Assembly (NCBI GenBank): GCA_017526745.1
Contig: JAFXQX010000024.1
Coordinates: 1 to 64,000 of the forward strand
Direction of reading: 5' to 3'
DNA: 64,000 bases
From: Lachnospiraceae bacterium
Lineage (GTDB): Bacteria > Bacillota > Clostridia > Lachnospirales > Lachnospiraceae
The notes under the pieces are model-generated. The model did not search any database. It worked only from the letters and a program-made list of their open reading frames with translations, and had not been told where the DNA came from. Below are positions 54,011 to 63,239 of the stretch, one piece after another (the first letter of the stretch is position 1; every line of letters begins with the position of its first letter). A program made the position numbers and the translations under genes.

Positions 54011-56877
54011 TGAAGAGATTCTTTGAGAAGAGAGAAAACCTCATAGCGGCAGCGCTGTTCGTGATCACGATCATCATCGCCTCCGCTCCTCTCATATCAA
54101 GGTACTGTATTAACGGCCATGATATAGAATACCATCTCTTAAGGATAGAGAGTCTTAAGGAGGGCATCCTTACGGGTCATCCCTTCAGCAAGGTCAATTC
54201 TCTGTTCTTCGGTGGAGCGGGATATGCCAGTTCGATGTTCTATTCGGATCTGTTCATGCACATACCCGCACTGCTCCGCGTCATGCACGTCAGCATCGGG
54301 AAGAGCTTTCACATTTATACGGCGATGATCTTCGTGCTCTGCTATCTGTCGACGTATTACTGTGTGTGGAAGATGAGTCTATCAAGGTTTGCTGCGACAA
54401 TTGCGGCGATACTTCTGACGCTGTGCCCGTATCACATGGATGACATGCTTGTCAGGACTGCGTGCGGTGAGAATGCGGCATTCATTTTCCTGCCGTTTGT
54501 ATTTTACGGAATATTTAACGTGCTGTTTGAGGAGATGGACAAGCCATGGGCATTCGGACTCGGCTATGCGGGACTGATTCTGACACATCCGGCTACATGC
54601 GTGATCGCCGTCTGCATGGGGATCATCATCTTTCTTATATACGTAAGGACCTTTGTCAGGCAGCCGAGACTTTTTGTCAAGCTGTGCGTAGTATGTGTCC
54701 TTGCGCTGCTTGTTACTTCATTCCAGTGGATGCCGATGCTTGAACAGTTCGCCGATGCAACTTTTTATGTATCGCATAACTGGACGGATCTTCTTGATGC
54801 TTCGGTAAGCTTTTCACAGATAGCATCATCCACATTCCCCTGTATTGGGTTTATGCTCTTTGCACTGATCCTTCCCAGGATGTTCCTTTCCAGAAAGGAT
54901 TATCCGATCCTTTCGTTCACCGATATCATGATGGTGTTCGCATTTGTATTTGCGATCGGGGCTACGAACATAATGCCGTGGGAGAAGGTGGCCGATTATT
55001 TCGGATTTCTGCAGTTTCCCTGGAGGCTGTTCATAATGACTTCATCCCTTCTTGCAATGGCTGATGCGATAGTCCTGAAGCTTTTTGTCGACAGGATCAG
55101 CGAAGAAAAGAGAGGGATCATAAAAGAGGCGGTTCTGATAGTGATACTGGCCCTTTCGGCGGAACTTGCGATCACCCATCAGAATGAGAACTCGATGGGC
55201 TATTATGATTACAGTGACGATTATTACAGCTATAAACCATATACCGTTAACGTCATCGCGGGAGAGTGGTTTCCGGATACGGTGACCGATTCCGGACGTC
55301 TTCTTGACCAGAGTGAGGAACTCGTTTTAGATGACGGGACCAAAGTCGATTTTGCAAGGGAGAAGGGGAAAGTCATTGCCGAAATAAATTCGCCCCATGA
55401 ATATGCTGATGTCCCGTTCATTTATTACAAAGGATACAAAGCGGTCATCACGGAAGCGGACGGAACAAAGACAGATCTTGAAGTGTCCGGCAAAGGCGAT
55501 AACGGTATGTGCCGGGTCGAACTGGAGAAAAAACAGGGGACTCTTACCGTGTACTATGCGGGAACACTGCTCCAGTACATCTCGATAGTCATTACCGCCC
55601 TGTTCGTACTGCTGATCATCGATCTTTGCTACCTTAAGATCAAGTACAAAAAGAAACTGAGTGCAAGGGCTGCGGCAGCGGGCGCCAATCTCGGGAAGAT
55701 CGCCTGTGTGCTTGTGACCATGCTATGCGCCGCATCTCTTTCGGCCTGCTCATACAGTATTTCCAATCCCGTATCTTCTTCAAACGAACTGTCCGATCCC
55801 GAGGATGCGATAGGTCTTCTCAAGGATAAGAACGGATATGATGAAGAGGCCGGATGGATAGACGAAAGAAATCTTGAGATCATAAATTACAGCAGAAAAG
55901 GATATGACAGAAAGGGAGCAGGTTACGCCGTCCTGATCGATGAGTCGTCGGGCGAACAGGTCATATCGGTGATATCGCTCGATGAGGCATCCGAAAGGCT
56001 GGGAGAGAGCATTCCCGAAACGGACGGCCTGTATAAAGAACTCCTGTCCGAAGAGATAGAAAAGATACGGGGGTCATTCATGACCCAGCCGCTTTCCACC
56101 AGGATAATGCATGAGACAGATGCGCTGCTATGTCTTGAGATATATCCGGAAAGTTTGAAAAAAAGAGATATCGAAAGCCTTGCAAAGGTTCTCGGAGATG
56201 ACATTTTGTCTGTGCCCGATCCGAAGATAACGGATGCGGTCGACAGATATAATACGGCAGCAGTGCTCGCCAAGATGGCATATGTTCTTAATGACTGGGA
56301 ACAGGCAGAAACGGCTTTGGATCTTTCGGAAATGCATTTTAAAGAAGCGGAGAATATGGAAGATGACGGCTCGGAACCGGTTGCAGCCAGAATGTGGGCA
56401 GCTGCCGAGCTGTACAGGCTGACCGGAAGCAAGACTTACAGATCTGTCGTTGATGCGATAGCGATGGATATCATCCCGCGCGGTTTTTCTTATGAGGAAC
56501 CCGGAAGTTTCGGAGTGCTGGCATATCTGATGTCACCCAATCCGACGAACATGAGTGTGTGTTCCAATATGATGGATACGGTCTTTCTCGAGTCCAATTC
56601 ACTCATCAAAAAAGACATCGACAGTGAGTTTACCGATGTCCGCGTTGATTCGGAAACCGTTTCAAGAGATGCCCAAAATGCGGTCAGGATGCTTGATGAG
56701 GCATTCCTTGTAACGATGACTGATTATGTGAGCGTGAGCGTGGAATATCAGGACTTTGTCCAGAACAGGCTGAACTATATATTCGGCGCCAACCTGTCCG
56801 GAGTTGATTTTACGGACGGAGACAATGTACTTGCAGATGCCCCGAAGCTGTTCGTGCTCTCGGGTCTCGGAAGATAG
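54010..56877 (+). CDS. GT-C-like polytopic membrane protein fused to a lipoprotein-like glycosidase-type domain
   Basis: 955 aa. Residues 1-380 have about ten membrane spans with an early HDIEYHLLRIESLKEG loop, as in YfhO/GT-C type glycosyltransferases that use lipid-linked sugars. A beta-rich extracytoplasmic domain (about 400-515) and a further span (about 518-537) follow. Residues about 563-580 then look like a lipoprotein signal peptide ending in a lipobox (SLSAC, Cys580). The last ~375 residues are helical and end RLNYIFGANLSGVDF, recalling (alpha/alpha)6 glycosidases such as GH9. I read this as a fusion of two genes. TAATG overlap with the PEGA gene. Confidence 0.65.
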   Translation: MKRFFEKRENLIAAALFVITIIIASAPLISRYCINGHDIEYHLLRIESLKEGILTGHPFSKVNSLFFGGAGYASSMFYSDLFMHIPALLRVMHVSIGKSFHIYTAMIFVLCYLSTYYCVWKMSLSRFAATIAAILLTLCPYHMDDMLVRTACGENAAFIFLPFVFYGIFNVLFEEMDKPWAFGLGYAGLILTHPATCVIAVCMGIIIFLIYVRTFVRQPRLFVKLCVVCVLALLVTSFQWMPMLEQFADATFYVSHNWTDLLDASVSFSQIASSTFPCIGFMLFALILPRMFLSRKDYPILSFTDIMMVFAFVFAIGATNIMPWEKVADYFGFLQFPWRLFIMTSSLLAMADAIVLKLFVDRISEEKRGIIKEAVLIVILALSAELAITHQNENSMGYYDYSDDYYSYKPYTVNVIAGEWFPDTVTDSGRLLDQSEELVLDDGTKVDFAREKGKVIAEINSPHEYADVPFIYYKGYKAVITEADGTKTDLEVSGKGDNGMCRVELEKKQGTLTVYYAGTLLQYISIVITALFVLLIIDLCYLKIKYKKKLSARAAAAGANLGKIACVLVTMLCAASLSACSYSISNPVSSSNELSDPEDAIGLLKDKNGYDEEAGWIDERNLEIINYSRKGYDRKGAGYAVLIDESSGEQVISVISLDEASERLGESIPETDGLYKELLSEEIEKIRGSFMTQPLSTRIMHETDALLCLEIYPESLKKRDIESLAKVLGDDILSVPDPKITDAVDRYNTAAVLAKMAYVLNDWEQAETALDLSEMHFKEAENMEDDGSEPVAARMWAAAELYRLTGSKTYRSVVDAIAMDIIPRGFSYEEPGSFGVLAYLMSPNPTNMSVCSNMMDTVFLESNSLIKKDIDSEFTDVRVDSETVSRDAQNAVRMLDEAFLVTMTDYVSVSVEYQDFVQNRLNYIFGANLSGVDFTDGDNVLADAPKLFVLSGLGR

Positions 56878-56886
56878 GAGAATATG

Positions 56887-57924
56887 ATGAAGATAGTAGT
56901 TCTTGCGGGAGGTCTGTCAACGGAAAGAGATGTCTCTTTAGTGTCGGGAAGAGGAGTTTATTCGGCACTTAAGGAAAGGGGACATCAGGTCATTCTGCTT
57001 GATGTTTATCTCGGATATGAAGGTGATCCTTCAAGAGTGTTTGATATAGATGCGGACTGGATATCCATGGTCGCACCGGTTTCTGAGACCGTTCCGGATC
57101 TTGACAAGGTCAGATCGATGAGAAAGGACGGGGCAAAGGAATTCTTCGGCCCTAATGTCATAAAGATATGCCAGGAGGCAGATATCGTGTTCATGGGACT
57201 TCACGGCGACTGCGGTGAGAATGGAAAGATCCAGGCGGCATTTGATCTTATGGGGATCAGATATACCGGAACCGACTCGTTTTCCTCGGCACTTGCCATG
57301 GACAAGGCAATAGCAAAACAGCTGTTTACCATGTACGGTGTTCCGACGCCCGAAAGCCATATGCTGACCGGACCGGATGATGCATACAGTCCGGAATATC
57401 CGTGCGTTGTCAAGATATGTAACGGCGGCTCATCAGTCGGCGTGTTTATAGTAAATGATCAGGATGAGTACCGTAAGGCTGTAAAAGATGCATTCAGATA
57501 TGAGTCCAGGGTCCTTGTAGAAAAGTATATCAGGGGCAGGGAGTTTACATGCTGCGTGATCGAAGGGGAGGCGCTGCCCCTTGTCGAGATCACGCCAAAG
57601 AGCGGGTTTTATGACTATAAGAACAAATACCAGGCTGATTCTACTATAGAAACATGCCCGGCAGAACTTGACGATAAGACTACCGCCCTCATACAGTCGG
57701 AAGCCGTAAAGGCATACCATGCGCTTGGAATACGGACATATGCCCGCATGGATTTTCTGATGAACGATAAAGGCGAAGTATTCTGTCTCGAAGCGAACAC
57801 GCTTCCGGGAATGACACCGACAAGCCTGATACCGCAGGAAGCAGCCGCGATCGGAAAATCATATGCCGATCTTTGTGAATGGATAATAGATATATCAGTC
57901 AGGAAATGGGAACAAAATGCGTAA
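56887..57924 (+). CDS. ddl: D-alanine--D-alanine ligase
   Basis: A 345-aa ATP-grasp enzyme. VLAGGLSTERDVSLVSG, FMGLHGDCGENGKIQAAFD, YTGTDSFSSALAMDK and EANTLPGMTPTSLIP are the family signatures. It makes D-Ala-D-Ala for peptidoglycan. Of the two adjacent ATGs (56884 and 56887), the second is better spaced from AGGAG. It overlaps murF by 8 bases; the two enzymes act consecutively. Confidence 0.94.
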   Translation: MKIVVLAGGLSTERDVSLVSGRGVYSALKERGHQVILLDVYLGYEGDPSRVFDIDADWISMVAPVSETVPDLDKVRSMRKDGAKEFFGPNVIKICQEADIVFMGLHGDCGENGKIQAAFDLMGIRYTGTDSFSSALAMDKAIAKQLFTMYGVPTPESHMLTGPDDAYSPEYPCVVKICNGGSSVGVFIVNDQDEYRKAVKDAFRYESRVLVEKYIRGREFTCCVIEGEALPLVEITPKSGFYDYKNKYQADSTIETCPAELDDKTTALIQSEAVKAYHALGIRTYARMDFLMNDKGEVFCLEANTLPGMTPTSLIPQEAAAIGKSYADLCEWIIDISVRKWEQNA

Positions 57925-59308
57925 TATGACACTTGAGGCGATAACGGAAGCTGTCGGGGGAAAACTCGAAAACACCGGCAGATGCGACCTTACAAGGGAG
58001 GCATCTTCCGTTGTCATTGATTCAAGACAGGTAGAAGAAGGTTCGGTATTTATCGCAACCAAAGGCGAACGCGTCGACGGACATGATTTTATCGACAGTG
58101 CATTTAAGAGCGGTGCGCTTGGAGTGATATGCGAAAAGGCTCTGCCAAAGGCAAAAGGTCCTTACATTCTTGTTGAGGATAGTTTTGCTGCGATCCGTCA
58201 GCTTGCGGCATACTACAGACGGCAGATGTCGGTAAAGATAGTCGGCGTTGTCGGAAGTGTCGGAAAAACAAGCACAAAAGAGATCATCGCCTCAGTTCTT
58301 TCGGCGCATTTCGAGGTGCTCTCGACAGAAGGCAACTTCAATAATGAGGTCGGCGTTCCGCTTACCATATTCAGGATAAGGGACGGACATGAGATCGCGG
58401 TCGTCGAAATGGGAATAAGTGATTTTGGCGAGATGGACAGGCTCGGCGAGATAGTAAAGCCCGACATAGTCGTATTTACAAACATTGGCCCGTGCCATCT
58501 TGAGTGTCTGGGTGATCTCGAAGGAGTGCTTCGCGCCAAGAGCGAGATCATAAAACATGTAAGCGCTGACGGAATCCTTGTCATAAACGGACAGGACGAG
58601 ATGCTCTCAAAGATCGACGACAGGACTGCCGAAGGCCGAAAGATCGTCAGATACGGAAAAGAGTCAAAAAGAGATGATGTGTATGCATCGAGCATAGAAA
58701 ATCTCGGCCTTGACGGATCAAAGTTTACGGCGAATTTTCCGGACGGCAGTCATTATGAGATGACGATCCCGCTGCCGGGTTATCATATGGTCGATAATGC
58801 GGTAGCTGCTGCAGCGGTAGGCTTCCTTACCGGGGAAAACCTTGAAGAGATAAGAAGAGGTATGTCGGATTCCAGGACGCTTTCCGGAAGAGGACACATA
58901 ATCCACGCGTCAAACTATACCATCGTGGATGACTGCTACAATGCAAACCCCAGATCCATGTGTGCTGCGATCGATACTCTCGGGTATGCGCTCACGAGAA
59001 AGGTAGCGATACTCGGCGATATGTTCGAGCTCGGAGAAGAGGCCGAAAACCTCCATGCCGAGGTCGGGGAATATGCAGCGGTACACGGAGTTGATTCACT
59101 GATATTTGTCGGCACTCTTGCCAAGTTCATGTATGAGCGGGCAAGGGTTTTCGAAGGAGTGGAAATAAGATATTATCCCAATAAAGAGCTTCTTCTTGCG
59201 GCGCTTTCGGATACAACGAAGGATATACTTCGGGACAAAGATACGATACTTGTTAAAGCGTCGCATGGGATGGGATTTTCCGAAGTGGTGGAATTCTTAA
59301 ACAGGTAA
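57917..59308 (+). CDS. murF: UDP-N-acetylmuramoyl-tripeptide--D-alanyl-D-alanine ligase
   Basis: 463 aa. N-terminal substrate domain (SSVVIDSRQVEEGSVFIA), ATP-binding GVVGSVGKTSTKE, EGNFNNEVGVPLTIFRI, and C-terminal DDCYNANPRSM. It adds the D-Ala-D-Ala made by Ddl to the UDP-MurNAc-tripeptide. The length is normal. AAAGGAG for the next gene begins at its stop. Confidence 0.94.
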   Translation: MRNMTLEAITEAVGGKLENTGRCDLTREASSVVIDSRQVEEGSVFIATKGERVDGHDFIDSAFKSGALGVICEKALPKAKGPYILVEDSFAAIRQLAAYYRRQMSVKIVGVVGSVGKTSTKEIIASVLSAHFEVLSTEGNFNNEVGVPLTIFRIRDGHEIAVVEMGISDFGEMDRLGEIVKPDIVVFTNIGPCHLECLGDLEGVLRAKSEIIKHVSADGILVINGQDEMLSKIDDRTAEGRKIVRYGKESKRDDVYASSIENLGLDGSKFTANFPDGSHYEMTIPLPGYHMVDNAVAAAAVGFLTGENLEEIRRGMSDSRTLSGRGHIIHASNYTIVDDCYNANPRSMCAAIDTLGYALTRKVAILGDMFELGEEAENLHAEVGEYAAVHGVDSLIFVGTLAKFMYERARVFEGVEIRYYPNKELLLAALSDTTKDILRDKDTILVKASHGMGFSEVVEFLNR

Positions 59309-59319
59309 AGGAGACAGAC

Positions 59320-60198
59320 ATGGCATTTTCTATCGTAACAGACACCGGGGCAAACATTACCGACAGGGTCAGGGATCATTACGGGATAACAGTCGTCCCC
59401 CTTACCCTCATCATAGAAGGGGAGGAGATGCAGCTTAGCAGCACCGAGGACTTTGACTATGATGATTATTACCAGAAACTGAAGGACGGGATAAAAGCAT
59501 CCACATCGCAGGTCAATCCCGCACAGTTCATGGACTGCTTTGAGCCGATACTCGAAGCCGGTAATGACATTTTATATATCGGACTGTCCGGCGGAGTAAC
59601 GGGATCAGTCAATTCCGCCAAGATCGCCGCATCGGATCTTATGGAGGACTTTCCCGACAGGCAGATAAGGATATTGGACAGCCTCGGAGCCGCACTGGGA
59701 GAAGGCATACTTGTTGTCGAGGCTGCTGAATTAAGAGAGCAGGGTATGTCGATAGATGAGGTCACTGACCAGATCGAATTTCAGAAATACTGCATGTATC
59801 AGGTGTTCGTTGTTGACGATCTGAAGCATCTTAAGAGGACCGGAAGGATAAGCGGCGCACTCGCATCGCTCGGATCCATGATGGATATCAAACCGATACT
59901 TAAGGGCAATACCGAAGGAAAGATAGTCGTGGAGTGTAAGGCCAGGGGCCGTAAACAGGCCATCAAGGCACTTGCGGAAAAATACAGGGATCTTGTTGTG
60001 GACCCCGAGGAGCAGATCGTCGGGATCACGTATGCCGGAAAGCGTGAGGATGCGGTCCATCTTGCAAACCTTGTTTCCAAGATCGCGGAGCCGAAAAAGA
60101 TCTGGATGGTACCGCATGAGCCTGTGACCGGATCTCATGTCGGACCGGGAATGCTCGGACTCTTCTTCAAGGGTGCCGATGATGTGAGGGCATTTTAG
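59320..60198 (+). CDS. DegV-family fatty-acid-binding protein
   Basis: 292 aa. It starts FSIVTDTGANI, followed by YGITVVPLTLIIEGEE, KASTSQVNPAQF, and later LKRTGRISG. The family (FakB) binds a fatty acid and presents it to the kinase FakA for phosphorylation, feeding exogenous or recycled fatty acids into phospholipids. FakA is not here. The placement next to plsC fits lipid metabolism. Confidence 0.9.
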   Translation: MAFSIVTDTGANITDRVRDHYGITVVPLTLIIEGEEMQLSSTEDFDYDDYYQKLKDGIKASTSQVNPAQFMDCFEPILEAGNDILYIGLSGGVTGSVNSAKIAASDLMEDFPDRQIRILDSLGAALGEGILVVEAAELREQGMSIDEVTDQIEFQKYCMYQVFVVDDLKHLKRTGRISGALASLGSMMDIKPILKGNTEGKIVVECKARGRKQAIKALAEKYRDLVVDPEEQIVGITYAGKREDAVHLANLVSKIAEPKKIWMVPHEPVTGSHVGPGMLGLFFKGADDVRAF

Positions 60199-60939
60199 AT
60201 GATAAGGTTTATTCTTCTTGTTCTTGTTGTGGTGATCGATTTTATCGTGATCATCCCTTTTGAGATTATCGGATATATAATAGGCATCTTTTCGATGAGA
60301 GCAAGGAACGCATATATGAAGGTTCTGATGACCGTTGTACTGTCCGTGCTCCAGTTCCTGTCCGGAGCAAAGGTGAAGTTTATCGGGATGGAGAAGATCC
60401 CGCAGGACCGGGCGGTATTGTATGTTGCTAATCACGAGAGCTTTTTCGACGTTATACTGACGATAACAAAGCTTCCCGGATCGGTATGCTTTGTGGCCAA
60501 GAAGGCATTTTCGAAAATACCGATATTTGCCCAGGGCCTGGATCTATACAACACACTTTTTATTGACAGGGATAACGTTAAGGAAGCGCTCAAGACGATA
60601 CTTGAGGCGATAGAACGAATCAAGGGTGGCATGTCCGTTTTCATATTTCCCGAAGGGTCCAGAAGCCGGGATGGGAATATGAACGATTTCAAGGAAGGCA
60701 GCATGAAGATCGCGACAAAGAGCGGATGCCCGATCGTACCGATCGCGATAAGCAATACAGCGGAAGTGTTTGAAAATCATTTCCCGAAAGTGTACGCTGT
60801 CCCGGTCATCGTTGAAGTGCTCGACCCGATCATACCGGGTGATTTTGACAGCAAGGAACAGAGGCATCTCGGGAAACTGTGTAAAGAACGTATCGAAGAA
60901 GTAAGAGATCGAAACAGCAAAAAGTACTGCGCACACTGA
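60199..60939 (+). CDS. plsC: 1-acyl-sn-glycerol-3-phosphate acyltransferase
   Basis: 246 aa. An N-terminal membrane hairpin is followed by the catalytic NHESFFDVI (NHx4D type) and the glycerol-phosphate-binding FPEGSRSRDG. It acylates lysophosphatidic acid to phosphatidic acid at the membrane. The ATG directly follows the degV stop, so translation is coupled. Only 12 bases separate its stop from the convergent pyrC stop. Confidence 0.9.
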   Translation: MIRFILLVLVVVIDFIVIIPFEIIGYIIGIFSMRARNAYMKVLMTVVLSVLQFLSGAKVKFIGMEKIPQDRAVLYVANHESFFDVILTITKLPGSVCFVAKKAFSKIPIFAQGLDLYNTLFIDRDNVKEALKTILEAIERIKGGMSVFIFPEGSRSRDGNMNDFKEGSMKIATKSGCPIVPIAISNTAEVFENHFPKVYAVPVIVEVLDPIIPGDFDSKEQRHLGKLCKERIEEVRDRNSKKYCAH

Positions 60940-60951
60940 CAGCACGGAGTG

Positions 60952-62229
60952 TCAATCTGCGCTGTAAATGATATTTCCGCCGGCGATCGTATAAACGATC
61001 CTGCCGGCTATTGTTTTGCCAAGAAAGGGGCTGTTACATGATCTTGACCGTGAGGCCGTATAATGTGTCACCTGATCCGGGGAGAAGATCACTATATCCG
61101 CACATGCTCCGACAGACAGGGTTCCGGCAGGAAGACCATAAAGTCTTGCGGGATTGGTACTCATCAGCTCAAAGAGCTTTTTAATATCAATGATATCTTT
61201 TTGAACGAGCACCTGATAGGCGAGGATAAAGGCTGTCTCAAGACCGATGATCCCACTCGGCGCTTTTACGAATTCGAGTGATTTTTCCTCGCGAGAATGG
61301 GGTGCATGGTCGGTGGCGATGATATCGATCGTACCGTCAGACAGTCCTTCCCATATTGCTTCGCGATCATCCTCCGAACGAAGGGGAGGATTCATTTTTG
61401 CAAGAGTACCGTGTTCACTCACGGCTGCGTCTGTAAGGGTGAAGTGGTGGGGTGTTGCCTCGGCATGGATGTTCGGATCGGTCCTCTTCGCTTTCCGGAC
61501 AAGATCCACACCCTCGGCCGTGCTTATATGCTGAATGTTAAGTTTTACACCGCTTTTTGAAGCGATAGCAAGGTCGCGCTCTATCATGGAGATCTCCGCC
61601 CGGCGGTCGGAGCCTGTAAGGCCGAGAGCCTTTGCGGCGTCGCCTGAATTGACACCGTTTTCGGTGATATATGCAGGATCTTCCTCGTGAAGGGATACAG
61701 GAAGGCCGAGCTTTGATATCTGTTCAAAGGCATTCTTCAGCAGGGTTTCGTTCATGACGGGTTTTCCGTCATCGGTAAATCCCACGGCACCGGCAGTGCG
61801 CAATGCATTGTAGTCGCAAAGCTCTTCCCCCTTCATTCCTTTTGTAACATTTGCGCAGGTGTATATATGGATGTCCTCTTTTGCAGCGCGTGCAAGTATC
61901 GATCTGATCGTTTCGGGATCGTCAAGAGGGGGGACCGTGTTTGCCATCATCACGACCGAAGTGAACCCGCCGGCCGCAGCGGCAAGAGAGCCTGTATGAA
62001 TATCTTCCTTATGAGTCTGACCGGGATCACGGAAATGCACATGCACATCAACAAGTCCGGGACCTGCGATAAGCCCGGTTCCGTCGATAACAGTGTCCTT
62101 AGGAATACTTTCGCCGGCACTTGCGGCATGATCTTCTTTTGAGACTATCTTTTTATCCCATATATATATATCCGATATCTCGTCTATGTTGTTTACAGGA
62201 TCGATAACACGAATGTTTTCTATTATCAT
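60952..62229 (-). CDS. pyrC: Dihydroorotase
   Basis: 425 aa from ATG 62229. An open frame continues to 62304 but encodes an implausible basic leader. The type I dihydroorotase/amidohydrolase motifs are DVHVHFRDPGQTHKED (HxH metal ligands), the bridging-residue region around GFTSVVMMANT, NIQHIST and ATDHAPHSREEK. It cyclises carbamoyl aspartate in pyrimidine synthesis. It is divergent from pyrK-pyrD, which carry out the next step. Confidence 0.94.
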   Translation of the reverse strand: MIIENIRVIDPVNNIDEISDIYIWDKKIVSKEDHAASAGESIPKDTVIDGTGLIAGPGLVDVHVHFRDPGQTHKEDIHTGSLAAAAGGFTSVVMMANTVPPLDDPETIRSILARAAKEDIHIYTCANVTKGMKGEELCDYNALRTAGAVGFTDDGKPVMNETLLKNAFEQISKLGLPVSLHEEDPAYITENGVNSGDAAKALGLTGSDRRAEISMIERDLAIASKSGVKLNIQHISTAEGVDLVRKAKRTDPNIHAEATPHHFTLTDAAVSEHGTLAKMNPPLRSEDDREAIWEGLSDGTIDIIATDHAPHSREEKSLEFVKAPSGIIGLETAFILAYQVLVQKDIIDIKKLFELMSTNPARLYGLPAGTLSVGACADIVIFSPDQVTHYTASRSRSCNSPFLGKTIAGRIVYTIAGGNIIYSAD

Positions 62230-62268
62230 AGGTCGCTCTGTTATTGTCTGTTGCCTGTTCCGATGCCT

Positions 62269-62274
62269 ATTATA
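62269..62274 (-). promoter_or_regulatory. -10 element of pyrC
   Basis: TATAAT on the minus strand at 62274-62269 gives a leader of about 33 bases for pyrC. I see no clear -35. Confidence 0.4.
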
Positions 62275-62344
62275 CAACAAAACGATCCGATTATTCATCT
62301 TCAAACAAAAAAGCTGAGCCGATTCCGGATCATAATACCTTTAT

Positions 62345-62358
62345 TATTGTATACAATA
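62345..62358 (+). promoter_or_regulatory. Palindrome TATTGTATACAATA next to the pyrK promoter
   Basis: A perfect 14-bp palindrome ends one base before the -35 of pyrK, inside the pyrC/pyrK divergent region. The shape fits a GntR-like or other dimeric regulator. The identity is unknown. Confidence 0.4.
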
Positions 62359-62359
62359 C

Positions 62360-62388
62360 TTGAAAATACGGCAAAAAAGGGCTATACT
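62360..62388 (+). promoter_or_regulatory. Promoter of pyrK-pyrD
   Basis: TTGAAA (62360-62365), a 17-bp spacer and TATACT (62383-62388). The predicted leader is about 35 bases, with AGGTGA upstream of pyrK. Confidence 0.7.
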
Positions 62389-62429
62389 TTATGTAAATTG
62401 GATACGTATGCCCAGGTGAACAGTTTTAA

Positions 62430-63239
62430 ATGAAGATCAAAGAAACAGCGACAATTATCTCACAGGAATGCCTGTGCGAAGGTGTATATTCAATGTGGCT
62501 TGCCACATCCATCGCAAAAAAAGCGCAGGCGGGGCAGTTTGTATCGGTATATTCGAACAGCGACGCAAGACTTCTGCCAAGACCGATAAGCATATGCGAG
62601 ATCGCAGGAGCCGGCGATGGGGCAGATACCAAAATACCCGGCAGGATTCGGCTCGTATACAGAACGGTCGGGGAAGGAACAAGGGAATTCTCCCGTATGA
62701 GTGCCGGTGATAAGCTTGAGATACTCGGACCCAACGGAAACGGATTCTTACCGGCATTAAGAGAAGAGATCAGGCCCGGCACGAAGGCTCTCCTTATCGG
62801 AGGCGGAATAGGGATACCGCCGATGGTCGGGCTGGCAGCGCAGCTGGGCTGCGATGTTACGATCGTTGCCGGATACAGAACCGGCAAAGAGATGTTCCTC
62901 ACCGAAGAACTGGAACGGTATGGAAAACTGTACATTTCCACGGATGACGGAAGTGCCGGAACAAAAGGGTGTGTGATCGATGCGATAGAAGAAGCGGGTT
63001 TAAATGCAGACGTGATATTTTCCTGCGGACCCCGGCCGATGCTTCGCGGCGTAAAGGATTTTTCACTTTCACGCAGCATCCCTTCATATGTTTCGATGGA
63101 GGAGCGGATGGCCTGCGGAGTGGGAGCATGTCTCGGCTGTGTCTGCAGCGCAGAAGATGTGGATGACCACTCAAAGGTTAAGAATAAAAGGGTCTGTGTG
63201 GACGGACCGGTATTTGAGGTATCGGAGGTGGTACTTTGA
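62430..63239 (+). CDS. pyrK: Dihydroorotate dehydrogenase electron transfer subunit
   Basis: 269 aa. A ferredoxin-reductase-like FAD domain (RPISICEIAG), an NAD-binding part (LLIGGGIGIPPMVGLA, FSCGPRPML), and C-terminal cysteines for a 2Fe-2S cluster (ACGVGACLGCVC, then VCVDGPVF). It passes electrons from dihydroorotate via PyrD to NAD+. It overlaps pyrD by four bases. Confidence 0.93.
   Translation: MKIKETATIISQECLCEGVYSMWLATSIAKKAQAGQFVSVYSNSDARLLPRPISICEIAGAGDGADTKIPGRIRLVYRTVGEGTREFSRMSAGDKLEILGPNGNGFLPALREEIRPGTKALLIGGGIGIPPMVGLAAQLGCDVTIVAGYRTGKEMFLTEELERYGKLYISTDDGSAGTKGCVIDAIEEAGLNADVIFSCGPRPMLRGVKDFSLSRSIPSYVSMEERMACGVGACLGCVCSAEDVDDHSKVKNKRVCVDGPVFEVSEVVL

Noticed and set aside
62230-62304. 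N-terminal extension of dihydroorotase
   Set aside because: The added 25 residues are not part of the family and run across the apparent promoter.
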